17,435 nucleotides of DNA, taken from the NCBI GenBank assembly GCA_042217615.1, contig JBDGSI010000082.1, forward strand, positions 1 through 17,435. Direction: 5' to 3'. Position numbers and translations under genes: made by a program. Positions 7,154 through 14,206 of this stretch are shown here, piece after piece. The DNA is from JBDGSM01 sp042217615 (GTDB lineage: Archaea > Nanohalarchaeota > Nanosalinia > Nanosalinales > Nanosalinaceae). Position 1 is the stretch's first letter, and each line of letters starts with the position of its first letter. The notes beneath the pieces are model-generated. The model saw only the letters and a list, made by a program, of their open reading frames with translations, ran no database searches and was not told the origin of the DNA.

Positions 7154-8860
7154 TTATCCTGGGTTGCCGTCAGCAGTCTCCGTGTATTTTCTTGTGTCTA
7201 CAGGTATTCCATCGGAGTTGATGACTTCTACCGTAATGTTGTAGTCCTGGCCTGTTGTTCCCCAGTCCTGATAGTTCAGGGTTCCTTCCGGCGAGGAACT
7301 GTTTGTTGTTACAGCGTCTGACCAGTCGTTTTGAAGGTTGTTGAAAGTGGCTTTGACTTCCTGGAAATTGGTTGTCTTGTTAAGCTCGTACTCTACCTCG
7401 AATCTTGTACTGTCTGTAACCGTGTTTGAGTTGTCGGAGAGGTTGACATCCTTAAAGTCGGGGTTCTCCTTACCTCCCCCGAGATCCTGTGGATAGTACG
7501 TGTTTGAACCATCTGAAACATCGGTGACATTACCCCAGTCCGTTACCGCAGAGGAAGTATTCAAGACCTCTACCGTTATATTGAATGTATCTCCTTCGCT
7601 TCCTGAGCTGTGGGATACAGAACCGGTCGGAGCATCGGAGCTAGTATAAGTCCCGTCAGACCAGTCATTAGCCTGGTTGTCAAAGATCACTCGGACCTCC
7701 TGGAACGAAGCAAGATTTGAAACCTCGTACTCAACAGTATAATCGGCGTTACCATACTGCTCATTATCCTTAACCACAAAGCTTTCAAGAGAAGGCCTGT
7801 CATACAACGTGATAGGCTGAGAAGCATTACCGTTCTTGTAAACCACTCCAAGCTCTTTATCACCTTCTCCCAGAGAACTATCAACATTAGCATTAACGAA
7901 CTCGACGCTGACAGACGTATCCTCAGGCACATCCACACTCTTAGACTTCAAAACACTGTAACTCGAGAATATATCATTTCCAACTCTTAACTCAGCCGTT
8001 GCACTTCCCTCCTTCGACTCACTGACAATATCAGCCGAGACATCAATATTACTTCCCAAGTTCGCCTCCCCAGGAGCCTCAAGGTTCTCCACACGGTAAA
8101 CAGCAGGATCAACACTGAAAGAAGACGAATCAGTAGTATTCTCCGACTCAACAGTGAAAGAATGAGTCCCAGCCGAACCGAACTTGTACTCCAGATTAGC
8201 TGTAAACGTCTCACCAGGATCAAGAGAAACAGAACTACTGCTAAGCTGAGAACCATCCACGCTTACATTAACAGTCTGGGTTCCAAGGCCTCCAGTATTC
8301 TCAACGCTGTAACTGAAAGAAGTATTGTCTCCTGCCGGCGCAGTATTCACAGAAGTAATACTTACATCAAAGTAAGAGGCCTCAGAGTCTGGTTCGCTGC
8401 TTTTATTAATTTTGATTCTTGAAACAAGCTCTCCGGTAGCAATCTGGTTCTTTAAAACATTTCCACGGTCATAGCTAATTCTGATCTCCAACCTGTTGCA
8501 TGAACTGCTTTCCGAAAAATTACTGAGCTGGAACAAGGCCTCCTCACCTACATCCAGATTTTTGTAAGGCTTGATAGAAACTTCCCTATCCAGTTCCGGA
8601 TGCAAAACCTTTATCGAGTTAATCTGGTTTTCAAAACCTCTGGCATCGCCGTTCCTTATCTGAAGACTTAGATTACCGCTTCTATACCCGTAATCATCAA
8701 TCTTCAACTGGTGTACACTGAAACCTGATATGCCCTCATTACAGAAACTGGAGACACTGGAACTCATCAAACTACCTGTAACCAGGGCTACGGCCAGAAG
8801 CATCCAGCCATACGTCATCAAGTTCTCAATCGCCACCTGCCCTTTCTTCACAGAAAACAC
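7154..8860 (-). CDS. Giant pilin-like protein with class III signal peptide and tandem repeats
   Basis: A 568-residue protein whose N-terminus is a class III (type IV pilin/archaellin-like) signal: KKG, predicted cleavage after G7, then QVAIE with Glu at position +5 and a hydrophobic stretch to about residue 32. PibD/EppA-type peptidases cleave such signals. After it come a beta-rich region with two cysteines (C40, C121, possible disulfide), a CARDB-like domain (about 160-255), further beta domains, and two tandem repeats with a period of 113 residues (FQEVRVIFDN at 386, FQEVKATFNN at 499, each followed by NDWSD and NITVEV). Archaeal pilins are usually 100-200 residues, so this is unusually large; it may be a tip adhesin or minor pilin. 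The start is GTG at 8858-8860; a second GTG at 8849-8851 is possible, but the TATA box spacing favours the first. Confidence 0.8.
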   Translation of the reverse strand: MFSVKKGQVAIENLMTYGWMLLAVALVTGSLMSSSVSSFCNEGISGFSVHQLKIDDYGYRSGNLSLQIRNGDARGFENQINSIKVLHPELDREVSIKPYKNLDVGEEALFQLSNFSESSSCNRLEIRISYDRGNVLKNQIATGELVSRIKINKSSEPDSEASYFDVSITSVNTAPAGDNTSFSYSVENTGGLGTQTVNVSVDGSQLSSSSVSLDPGETFTANLEYKFGSAGTHSFTVESENTTDSSSFSVDPAVYRVENLEAPGEANLGSNIDVSADIVSESKEGSATAELRVGNDIFSSYSVLKSKSVDVPEDTSVSVEFVNANVDSSLGEGDKELGVVYKNGNASQPITLYDRPSLESFVVKDNEQYGNADYTVEYEVSNLASFQEVRVIFDNQANDWSDGTYTSSDAPTGSVSHSSGSEGDTFNITVEVLNTSSAVTDWGNVTDVSDGSNTYYPQDLGGGKENPDFKDVNLSDNSNTVTDSTRFEVEYELNKTTNFQEVKATFNNLQNDWSDAVTTNSSSPEGTLNYQDWGTTGQDYNITVEVINSDGIPVDTRKYTETADGNPG

Positions 8861-8889
8861 ACTTGGTACACTAATTCACAGTCCACCGG

Positions 8890-8897
8890 TATAAAAA
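8890..8897 (-). promoter_or_regulatory. TATA box of the pilin-like gene
   Basis: On minus TTTTTATA is centred about 34 bases before the GTG at 8860, in the 54-base gap after the sugar isomerase-like gene. It predicts a leader of only a few bases and supports the upstream GTG start. Confidence 0.55.
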
Positions 8898-8914
8898 CCA
8901 GAGGCCCTGCAAAA

Positions 8915-9565
8915 CTAACCTACTTCTCTCCACTTCTCCAAGGCCTCCTCCTGATCCCCCGGCATAACTTCAAGCACCACGACGCCGTCAAACTCTGAGG
9001 CCTTAACCTTCCGTATAGTCTCCTCAACACTTATTTCTCCTTCTCCAAACGCAAGGCCGTCATCAAGCTCTGTAGAATCACAGAGATGAACTACTGACAT
9101 ACTATCCGAAAACCTGTCGAGAACAGTTTCAAGACCTTCCTGAAAACTGTTTGAGGCCATGTAGAAATGGGCAACATCAAACACCAGTTCACGGCCTTCC
9201 TCCAGTAAAGCATTCCTCCAATGATGCATACTGGTCCCCGGCTGATTCTCAAAACCATGATTCGAATCAAACTCTTCAAGTTCAGATAACTGGGAGAAAT
9301 GCACACAAGCCGAATGAAACACAAGATACGCATCAAGCCTGGAAGCCAGTTCATCCGCCTTCACAAAATAACCGCTTTCACCAAGAGAAACATGAGGAGT
9401 ATGAACAGAAACCACATCAACCTCGGCTTCAAGACAGGCCTCCAAAGCCTCCTCAAAACTATCCAGATGCCGTCTCTCAAGATAAAGCTCAACATTTTCA
9501 AAACCTCTCTCAAAGGCTTTCTCAAGCTCCTCTTCCTCAGGCGGACACTTACCGGCAACAATCAT
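8915..9565 (-). CDS. TIM-barrel sugar phosphate isomerase/epimerase-like protein
   Basis: A 216-residue member of the xylose isomerase-like/AP endonuclease 2 barrel superfamily. Metal or substrate residues expected of the family are visible: VSVHTPH, Glu in ENQPGT, Asp/His in VFDVAHFY, His/Asp in VHLCDS, and the final Glu in VVLEV. Such enzymes isomerise or epimerise sugars, inositols or hydroxypyruvate; the substrate cannot be told from the sequence. The open frame continues upstream to an ATG at 9637, but I chose the internal ATG at 9563-9565 because the barrel begins there (MIVAGKCPP) and a TATA-like GTTTTTTAAC is centred 30 bases before it. It is divergent from the phosphoesterase gene, with 95 bases shared between them. 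Confidence 0.8.
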   Translation of the reverse strand: MIVAGKCPPEEEELEKAFERGFENVELYLERRHLDSFEEALEACLEAEVDVVSVHTPHVSLGESGYFVKADELASRLDAYLVFHSACVHFSQLSELEEFDSNHGFENQPGTSMHHWRNALLEEGRELVFDVAHFYMASNSFQEGLETVLDRFSDSMSVVHLCDSTELDDGLAFGEGEISVEETIRKVKASEFDGVVVLEVMPGDQEEALEKWREVG

Positions 9566-9590
9566 ACAGAGAACAAAACCCTGCTCCGAA

Positions 9591-9600
9591 GTTAAAAAAC
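9591..9600 (-). promoter_or_regulatory. TATA box deciding the isomerase-like start
   Basis: GTTTTTTAAC on minus is centred about 30 bases before the ATG at 9565 and would place the transcript start at or next to that ATG, implying leaderless translation. It lies inside the longer open frame, which argues against the 24-residue N-terminal extension. Confidence 0.5.
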
Positions 9601-9660
9601 CGGTGGGAGAAAAAACCCCGGTTCCATAGTTTTTCAATCCTACAACCGGCTAACCAACAT

Positions 9661-10437
9661 GTGAAACTCGCCGTAATCTCGGACATACATATAACAGAAG
9701 ATGTGAAAGAAAAGGCCTTCCAAAAACTGGAGAAAACAGTCCCTGAAATCCAATCACAGAACCCGGATCTCGTTATCGTACTTGGAGACATGATCGGAGG
9801 AGCAGTCACCACAGGAAAAGAAGCACCAGAGGAAACAGAAGGCCTTGAAGAACTGAGAAAAGTCAGAGATATAATTGAAGAGGTTGATGCTGAAACCCTA
9901 TACCTTCGAGGCAACCATGAACAGGATGTTGAAAAACATGAATTTGCTGAAGTCTTCAATCAGGAAACTTATGGTGTTAAACAAGTAAAAGAAGAAAACT
10001 TCATTTATCTGGACTCTTCTGCACCGGAGCTGTCCGGTTCAAGAGGCCAAGTTTCCAGGGAACAGCTAGACTTCCTCGATGAGAAGCTTGAAGAACTGGA
10101 GGATGCATTCCTAATCATCCATCATCCAATACATTTCCGGGACCTTTCTCACAGCTATTACTGGGATGTCTACCCGGAGAGAGCATTCTGCGGCAACAAG
10201 AAAGAGATAAACAACGTCATCGAAAAACATGGAAACGTTAAAGCAGTGCTGAACTCTCATATCCATGACTTGAACCTTGAAGAGTTCAAGGACAATTTCC
10301 ACTTCACTAATCCGCCGTTTATCTCTGAATCACGGGATGAAGGATTCTACGAATACTTTTCCGTCATGGAGGCCGGTGAAGAGATAGGCTTGAAGGTTTA
10401 CGGGGAAGGAGAGCTTGATGAAAGCTTTGAAATTTAG
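9661..10437 (+). CDS. Calcineurin-like metallophosphoesterase
   Basis: A 258-residue two-metal phosphoesterase. The signature is nearly complete: D8-I-H10 (DxH), G42-D43, G84-N85-H86-E87, H154-H155-P, and S199-H200-I-H202 where the family has GHxH. It hydrolyses phosphomono- or diesters; the substrate is unknown. The start is taken as GTG at 9661 because the fold begins immediately (VKLAVISDIH). The same frame is open far upstream, but that part is antisense to the isomerase-like gene and has no family features. No Shine-Dalgarno sequence is seen; a weak TATA-like TAGTTTTT lies near 9627-9634. The stop codon overlaps that of the convergent HAD gene. The neighbouring phosphatase and isomerase hint at sugar phosphate metabolism, but the genes are not in one transcript. 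Confidence 0.85.
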   Translation: MKLAVISDIHITEDVKEKAFQKLEKTVPEIQSQNPDLVIVLGDMIGGAVTTGKEAPEETEGLEELRKVRDIIEEVDAETLYLRGNHEQDVEKHEFAEVFNQETYGVKQVKEENFIYLDSSAPELSGSRGQVSREQLDFLDEKLEELEDAFLIIHHPIHFRDLSHSYYWDVYPERAFCGNKKEINNVIEKHGNVKAVLNSHIHDLNLEEFKDNFHFTNPPFISESRDEGFYEYFSVMEAGEEIGLKVYGEGELDESFEI

Positions 10438-11207
10438 AACACTTCATCCAGGTCTGCGATAGAGTTTAGGACGTGATCCGGTTTTATATCCGAGTTTTCC
10501 AGGTCTTCTTGGTCGGTGACTCCTGTCAGGACTAATGCGGTTTCTGCATCGTTTTCATTCCCTAATAGGATATCAGTGTTCAGTCTGTCGCCGACGACAA
10601 GAAAATCCTCTGCATCCTGGTTTTTCATCTTTGAAACTACCTCGATGACGTCTTCTGAGGGTTTGCCGATCACCTCGGCCTTTTTTCCTAGCATGTTTTC
10701 GACAGCGGCGATTATAGGTCCTGCGGCCGGGAGCTCTCCCTCTTCATGCACGTAGGTTTCATCAGGGTTCGTCCCGATAAGCTTAACGTCCCTGGAGACG
10801 CCTTGAATGATTTCGGTCAGGTCATCGTAACTGAAATCTTCTTTGTTCGATGCTACAACCACGTCAGGACTCTCGCATGTCTCCTGTACCTTTACTCCCT
10901 GTTCACGAAGCTCTTCCTTAAGATCTGATTCCCCGAGGACGAAGACCTCGGCTCCAGGAAAGTTCTGGACAATATACTCAGCTGTCAGCCATCCAGAAGT
11001 CATTATCTCATCTCTCGACGCCTCAATCCCCATTTCGTTTAACATTTCACTGTATTTCTCCCTTTTCCTCCCGGCATAATTCGTCATGAAGAAAACCTCC
11101 ACGCCGTTTTCCCTCAAATATTCTACGGCAGTCTCTGCACCTTCAATCATTCTCTCGCCGTGGTAAACAGTTCCATCCATGTCGATTAAAGCAAGTTCCA
11201 AATCCAT
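10434..11207 (-). CDS. HAD superfamily IIA phosphatase (NagD-like)
   Basis: A 257-residue phosphatase of the HAD IIA group. Motif I is D9-M-D11-G-T, motif II T42-N43 in FFMTNYAG, motif III Lys K182 in IGKPS, and motif IV D207 and D212 in VGDRLNTDI. The middle part (about residues 75-175, with GTNPDETYVHEEGELPAAG) matches the C2 cap of NagD/p-nitrophenyl phosphatase-like proteins. Family members remove phosphate from nucleotides or small sugar phosphates; the physiological substrate is unclear. A TATA-like element (TTTAATC, 11239-11245) is centred about 35 bases before the ATG. Its TAA stop (10434-10436) overlaps the TAG stop of the phosphoesterase on the other strand. Confidence 0.88.
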   Translation of the reverse strand: MDLELALIDMDGTVYHGERMIEGAETAVEYLRENGVEVFFMTNYAGRKREKYSEMLNEMGIEASRDEIMTSGWLTAEYIVQNFPGAEVFVLGESDLKEELREQGVKVQETCESPDVVVASNKEDFSYDDLTEIIQGVSRDVKLIGTNPDETYVHEEGELPAAGPIIAAVENMLGKKAEVIGKPSEDVIEVVSKMKNQDAEDFLVVGDRLNTDILLGNENDAETALVLTGVTDQEDLENSDIKPDHVLNSIADLDEVF

Positions 11208-11281
11208 AGAGAAAGAAACAGAGGCTTACAGTAAAAAAGATTAAAGGCGAGAGAAGATGCTGTTTACAAGTCTGTGAAGGT

Positions 11282-11808
11282 TTAGGACATCAGGTTCTTC
11301 CTCAGTTGTTTGAACCAGAAGTCCTTGGTCATCTTCCTTAACCTTCTGAGAGCTGCTTCTTCTTCGTCTTTATTCTTTTCCAGAAGTTTCCTGACTTCTT
11401 TGTCGATATCAAGGTCTTCTTCGAGGCGTAGAAGGCCTTCATACATTGTAGTCTCTATTCTCTCCGCCATTACAGCGGTGTTGAGCGCTGTGATCTCCAT
11501 TATTTCAGGTTCATCCGTACTATCCTTCAACTGTTTGAATTCCTGGAATATTCCCTGGAAATCAGGTCTCTTATGTATTCTAGGGTTTTCACCTATCTCC
11601 TCGAAAACCTGCTGCAGCCTCTGCGCATGATCCGAGGTCTGATCTCGGTGATCAATAGTTCTTCACTCAGTTCTCTCTCACTTACCTCCTCAGCTATAGG
11701 CTCCAGTTCCTCCTCCAACCGCTGCTCAAGGAAGAGTATAGACCTAAGCTCGTGAACAAACAAGTCTTCAATAGTCTCAAGGCCTCTGCTATAATTATTT
11801 CGTTCCAT
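11282..11808 (-). pseudogene. Frameshifted DUF892/YciE ferritin-like protein
   Basis: Two adjacent minus-strand frames together make one DUF892 (YciE-like, ferritin-like helical bundle) protein of about 175 residues. The first runs from ATG at 11806-11808 (TIEDLFVHELRSILFLEQRLEEELEPI) to ELLITE; the second continues TSDHAQRLQQVFEEIGENP and ends KQLRKNLMS. The first frame, if followed on, ends after 71 residues in an arginine-rich tail unlike the family. Restoring one missing base within about 11639-11647 joins them in register. The family is linked to stress responses and a possible di-metal site, but the function is not settled. Either a real 1-base deletion makes this a recent pseudogene, or it is a sequencing error; the intact second half and good promoter favour a very recent event or an error. 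Confidence 0.8.
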
Positions 11809-11830
11809 AGAAACTTATGTCTCTTTGATT

Positions 11831-11839
11831 ATTATAAGG
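11831..11839 (-). promoter_or_regulatory. TATA box of the DUF892 gene
   Basis: CCTTATAAT on minus is centred 26 bases before the ATG at 11808, predicting a leaderless transcript. The promoter looks intact although the gene is frameshifted. Confidence 0.55.
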
Positions 11840-11926
11840 AAGATTACTCCTTTGATTACACTCTTCACCACCAAAAACTCTGAGAAAAAGATTGCATCGA
11901 AGAAAAGGCCTGAAGCCCATCTTACC

Positions 11927-12571
11927 TCACAGTTTTACATGCTCGTATATCTTATCTGAGGAGGGACGCCCAACGTAACACTCGATCTCTTTTAGGTCGT
12001 TGGCTAAAATTTTGGCGACCGTTCTATGGTTTCCATCATGGATCGCGCCCCATACAGCCTCTATCTCCCAGTTCTTCTCACCATAGGCCTTACTCATTCT
12101 GTCCTGTCTTCTAATTATGTTTCCAGGTGTTATGACTGTCGGCAGAAACTCATTCAATACTTCAGGAGCTTGCTTCAAACCCATTATATACTCAATGCTC
12201 CGGCACTCCTCCGGATCCGCTTCTCTTACAAACTCTACAACATCTAAAAGCGAACCTGAAATTACTTCCGGCGGCAGACTCATTGCGTGAGGCAGAGTAG
12301 TTCCCAGATCATCTACTTTTACAGTCTCTTTCTCCCAAGAACAGTACTCAAACATCTTGACTTTATGACCAGGATTACTGGAGACTTCCCTTACCCGATC
12401 CATCTTTTCCTCAAGACTGTAGTCTTTTTCTCGGTATTTTCTCTTGACTTTCCCCACAACCTCTTCCAACTTTTCTCCATCAGAGGCCTCAACAATCTTT
12501 TCCCCAATACCTTCTTTTTTGCAGAGCTCCCAAAGAAGATAGTTATCGATAATATCTCCAGTACCGGTCAT
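11927..12571 (-). CDS. Unassigned protein with ParB/Srx-like DGNHR motif
   Basis: A 214-residue soluble, Glu/Lys-rich protein that I cannot assign to a named family. Near the C-terminus IHDGNHRTVAKIL (D179, G180, N181, H182, R183) resembles the DGxHR core of the ParB/sulfiredoxin fold, which binds or hydrolyses nucleotides (CTP in ParB). It is preceded by TVITPGNIIRRQDRM (about 143-157), which could be the strand leading into that fold. No helix-turn-helix is evident, so it is not a standard chromosome-partitioning ParB. A TATA-like element (GTTTATG, 12595-12601) lies 27 bases before the ATG, predicting leaderless translation. It is divergent from the toxin-antitoxin pair, with 161 bases between starts. 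Confidence 0.65.
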   Translation of the reverse strand: MTGTGDIIDNYLLWELCKKEGIGEKIVEASDGEKLEEVVGKVKRKYREKDYSLEEKMDRVREVSSNPGHKVKMFEYCSWEKETVKVDDLGTTLPHAMSLPPEVISGSLLDVVEFVREADPEECRSIEYIMGLKQAPEVLNEFLPTVITPGNIIRRQDRMSKAYGEKNWEIEAVWGAIHDGNHRTVAKILANDLKEIECYVGRPSSDKIYEHVKL

Positions 12572-12594
12572 AAGACTGAATACTTCAGCAAGAT

Positions 12595-12601
12595 CATAAA
12601 C
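12595..12601 (-). promoter_or_regulatory. TATA box of the DGNHR protein gene
   Basis: GTTTATG on minus is centred about 27 bases before the ATG at 12571, matching the leaderless spacing seen for other genes here. Confidence 0.4.
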
Positions 12602-12697
12602 CTAATCATCCTGGCCACAACATCAACTCTTTAGGCCTTCTCTCAGTAGAATTTACGGAAGGCGGATAGTAAGCTGTGCATAGAAAATGACAAAAAC

Positions 12698-12732
12698 TTA
12701 AAAATCTTTGCATATAATTACAGTTTGTTACA
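12698..12732 (+). promoter_or_regulatory. Toxin-antitoxin promoter with possible operator
   Basis: TTAAAAAT at 12698-12705 is centred about 31 bases before the ATG at 12733, predicting a leaderless transcript. Between it and the ATG, TTACA occurs twice (12718-12722 and 12728-12732) exactly 10 bases apart, one helical turn, overlapping the expected transcript start. This is where an autorepressing HTH antitoxin would bind; the operator role is an inference from two short repeats. Confidence 0.45.
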
Positions 12733-13053
12733 ATGCCTATTGCAATCGATGAATTTGAGTCGCAACCGGAGAAAGTATTGAATCTGGACGAAAGTAGTCA
12801 GGCGTACAAGGTGCTTGAGTTTTTAGCCGAGAATCCTGATAAGGCGTTTACTCCGAAGGAAATCGGTCGGGAAACCGGGATTAAGAAAGGAAGTATTGGA
12901 ACGGTTCTTTCCCGGTTAGAAGACCGAAACTTTGTCAGGCATAAAGGCAAGTACTGGGCGATTGTAGAGGATGACCGGCTTGCATCATTCGCCGCTATGA
13001 CACAGGGAAGCTCCGCATCAGTAAACGACGACTACTTCGGTGAGAACGAGTGA
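12733..13053 (+). CDS. Winged-helix antitoxin/regulator of a MazF-type pair
   Basis: A 106-residue protein with a winged helix-turn-helix at about residues 22-76 (YKVLEFLAENPDKAFTPKEIGRETGIKKGSIGTVLSRLEDRNFVRHKGKYW, in pieces), MarR-like in layout. The tail after residue 80 is acidic and low in structure, as expected of a toxin-wrapping antitoxin segment. It overlaps the next gene by four bases (GTGA at 13050-13053), so the two are translationally coupled. HTH plus PemK/MazF pairs occur in haloarchaea, where the HTH protein takes the place of the usual MazE. It probably neutralises the toxin and represses the operon. Confidence 0.8.
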   Translation: MPIAIDEFESQPEKVLNLDESSQAYKVLEFLAENPDKAFTPKEIGRETGIKKGSIGTVLSRLEDRNFVRHKGKYWAIVEDDRLASFAAMTQGSSASVNDDYFGENE

Positions 13054-13373
13054 AAGTCAAACAGGGAGACGTGATAATCGGGCCAGACTTCATCGGAGGA
13101 AGTTCTAGAAGGCCTTTTGTAGTAATCAGCAATGAGGAACACCCCTTCGATGATGAAGAATGTCTAGTCGTATTAATTACAACTACAGAAAGAGAAGAAG
13201 CATTACCTTTGCCAGAAGAAAAGTTTGAGGGAGGAAAACTACCTAAAGAAAGCTATGCCTCGCCCTGGACCATCACAACCCTGAAAACAAACGTGATACA
13301 GAAAAAAGTTGGAAAACTAGAGACAAAGGCCTTAGAAGAAATAACTGGCCAAGCCACAGAATATATTCAGTAG
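13050..13373 (+). CDS. PemK/MazF family toxin (endoribonuclease)
   Basis: A 107-residue PemK/MazF-fold protein beginning with GTG inside the stop of the antitoxin gene. Family features seen: an early GDVIIGP strand, R-R-P-F-V-V-I-S (conserved RPxVV), the LITTT strand, and SYASPWTITTLKTNVIQKKVGKL near the active face (S and T in SPWTI). MazF toxins cut mRNA or tRNA at short single-stranded motifs and stop growth when the antitoxin is lost. The target motif cannot be predicted. A tRNA-His gene on the other strand ends 19 bases downstream. Confidence 0.88.
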   Translation: MKVKQGDVIIGPDFIGGSSRRPFVVISNEEHPFDDEECLVVLITTTEREEALPLPEEKFEGGKLPKESYASPWTITTLKTNVIQKKVGKLETKALEEITGQATEYIQ

Positions 13374-13391
13374 AAAAAGAGTATGCAAGAG

Positions 13392-13466
13392 GGCGGAGGG
13401 CGGGATTTGAACCCGCGTCTCGACCGCCACAAGGTCGAAGTATAGACCAGCTAACCTACCTCCACC
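13392..13466 (-). tRNA. tRNA-His (anticodon GTG), no intron
   Basis: A full cloverleaf folds on minus. Acceptor GTGGAGG pairs with CCTCCGC (one G-T pair); the anticodon stem CGACC/GGTCG frames the loop TTGTGGC with anticodon GTG; the T stem GCGGG/CCCGC frames TTCAAAT. The discriminator base is C73 and the base before G1 is an encoded G-1 (13466), the two identity marks of tRNA-His. The D stem (GGTT/TACT) has three pairs. CCA is not encoded. The anticodon identity and the identity marks agree, so the call is firm. Confidence 0.95.
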
Positions 13467-13554
13467 GGTTCAGCCAAGAGCCTTTGAATGTAAGGCCTTC
13501 TGTTTACGGCTGTAGGACTGTAGTTAAAGCCGAACCTTTTAATTTACCAGTTTC

Positions 13555-13574
13555 TCAAGAAACCGGTTTCTTGA
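13555..13574. promoter_or_regulatory. 20-base perfect palindrome upstream of the ECF promoter
   Basis: The half-site TCAAGAAACC is followed directly by its reverse complement, with ACCGGT at the centre. It ends about 13 bases before the TATA box of the ECF-S gene, where archaeal activators or BRE-blocking repressors bind. A dimeric regulator is expected; none is encoded next door. Confidence 0.65.
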
Positions 13575-13587
13575 CTTAACCAGAATA

Positions 13588-13619
13588 TTATTTAAGACTC
13601 GGTGTATAACAGTGTTATA
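13588..13619 (+). promoter_or_regulatory. TATA box and second palindrome before the ECF-S gene
   Basis: TTATTTAAG at 13588-13596 is centred about 30 bases before the ATG at 13622, so the transcript should start at or near the ATG. At 13605-13619 a 15-base perfect palindrome (TATAACA, central G, TGTTATA) covers the expected start site, two bases before the ATG. A protein bound there would block initiation. Confidence 0.6.
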
Positions 13620-13621
13620 TC

Positions 13622-14206
13622 ATGTCTTTTGTGGATACTTACAGACCTGGAAGTTCTCCTTTTTCATCGCCAAGTTCAGGTTCTGAGGCCCGAAATACAG
13701 GTGTTAAGGCCTTGTCTGTTGCTGTGGTTTTAACGGCTTCTGGTGTTTTGGGCAGGGTAGCGTTACAACATATTCCAAGTGTTGAAACGGTTTTACCTGT
13801 TGCGTTAGCACTGGGTTTTTACGCAGGAGGGAAGAAAGGCCTTGTTTCAGGTGTTTCAGGTTTTTATGCCACTAATTTCCTGGTCTGGGGAGGACAGGGG
13901 CCGTGGACTTTTTTTCAGTGCCTGGGGGCAGGTCTTGCGGCTTTGTCTGCAGGTTTTATAGGTAAAAGGAATTCTGGCAGGCTGGCGTATTTCTTTTCTC
14001 TAGGTGTTGGAGCTTTGATCTATGAAATAGTTGTTAACGTTGGTTCGTTGTTTTTCTCGGGTGTAGGCCTTTTTTCAACGCCTTTTTACCTGGCTGCGGC
14101 GGTTCCATTTGTTTTAACCCATTTTGCAAGTACTCTGGGTTTTGGTGTTTCACTTTATGGATTTGACAGAACGCTTAGATCGGTTTACGGAACAGGTAAA
14201 TCTTAG
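13622..14206 (+). CDS. ECF-type transporter S component, probably vitamin uptake
   Basis: A 194-residue, roughly six-helix membrane protein. After a Ser-rich 27-residue N-terminus, hydrophobic segments lie at about 29-48, 55-68, 74-90, 97-115, 122-145 and 150-180. The pattern GRVALQHIPSVET, then FYATNFLVWGGQGPWTFFQ is typical of S components of energy-coupling factor transporters, where the GPWT turn follows a loop facing the substrate. Size fits (170-210). The following gene, a DUF4430 protein, suggests cobalamin or another corrinoid as the cargo; this is inference. The energising EcfA/EcfT subunits are not in the window and would be shared from elsewhere. The gene starts with ATG at 13622, with a TATA box at leaderless distance. 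Confidence 0.7.
   Translation: MSFVDTYRPGSSPFSSPSSGSEARNTGVKALSVAVVLTASGVLGRVALQHIPSVETVLPVALALGFYAGGKKGLVSGVSGFYATNFLVWGGQGPWTFFQCLGAGLAALSAGFIGKRNSGRLAYFFSLGVGALIYEIVVNVGSLFFSGVGLFSTPFYLAAAVPFVLTHFASTLGFGVSLYGFDRTLRSVYGTGKS

Noticed and set aside
9566..9637. 24-residue N-terminal extension of the isomerase-like protein
   Set aside because: The barrel starts at the internal ATG, and a TATA-like box lies inside the extension at the right distance from that ATG.
9151..9660. Long N-terminal extension of the metallophosphoesterase frame
   Set aside because: It is antisense to the isomerase-like gene, Gln/His/Pro-rich, and the phosphoesterase fold begins at the GTG at 9661.
10111..11079. Several 60-80 codon frames opposite the phosphoesterase and HAD genes
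   Set aside because: They lie antisense to well-supported genes and show no family features or promoters.
13374..13470. Integration site at tRNA-His
   Set aside because: No second copy of the tRNA 3' end and no integrase gene are present in the window.
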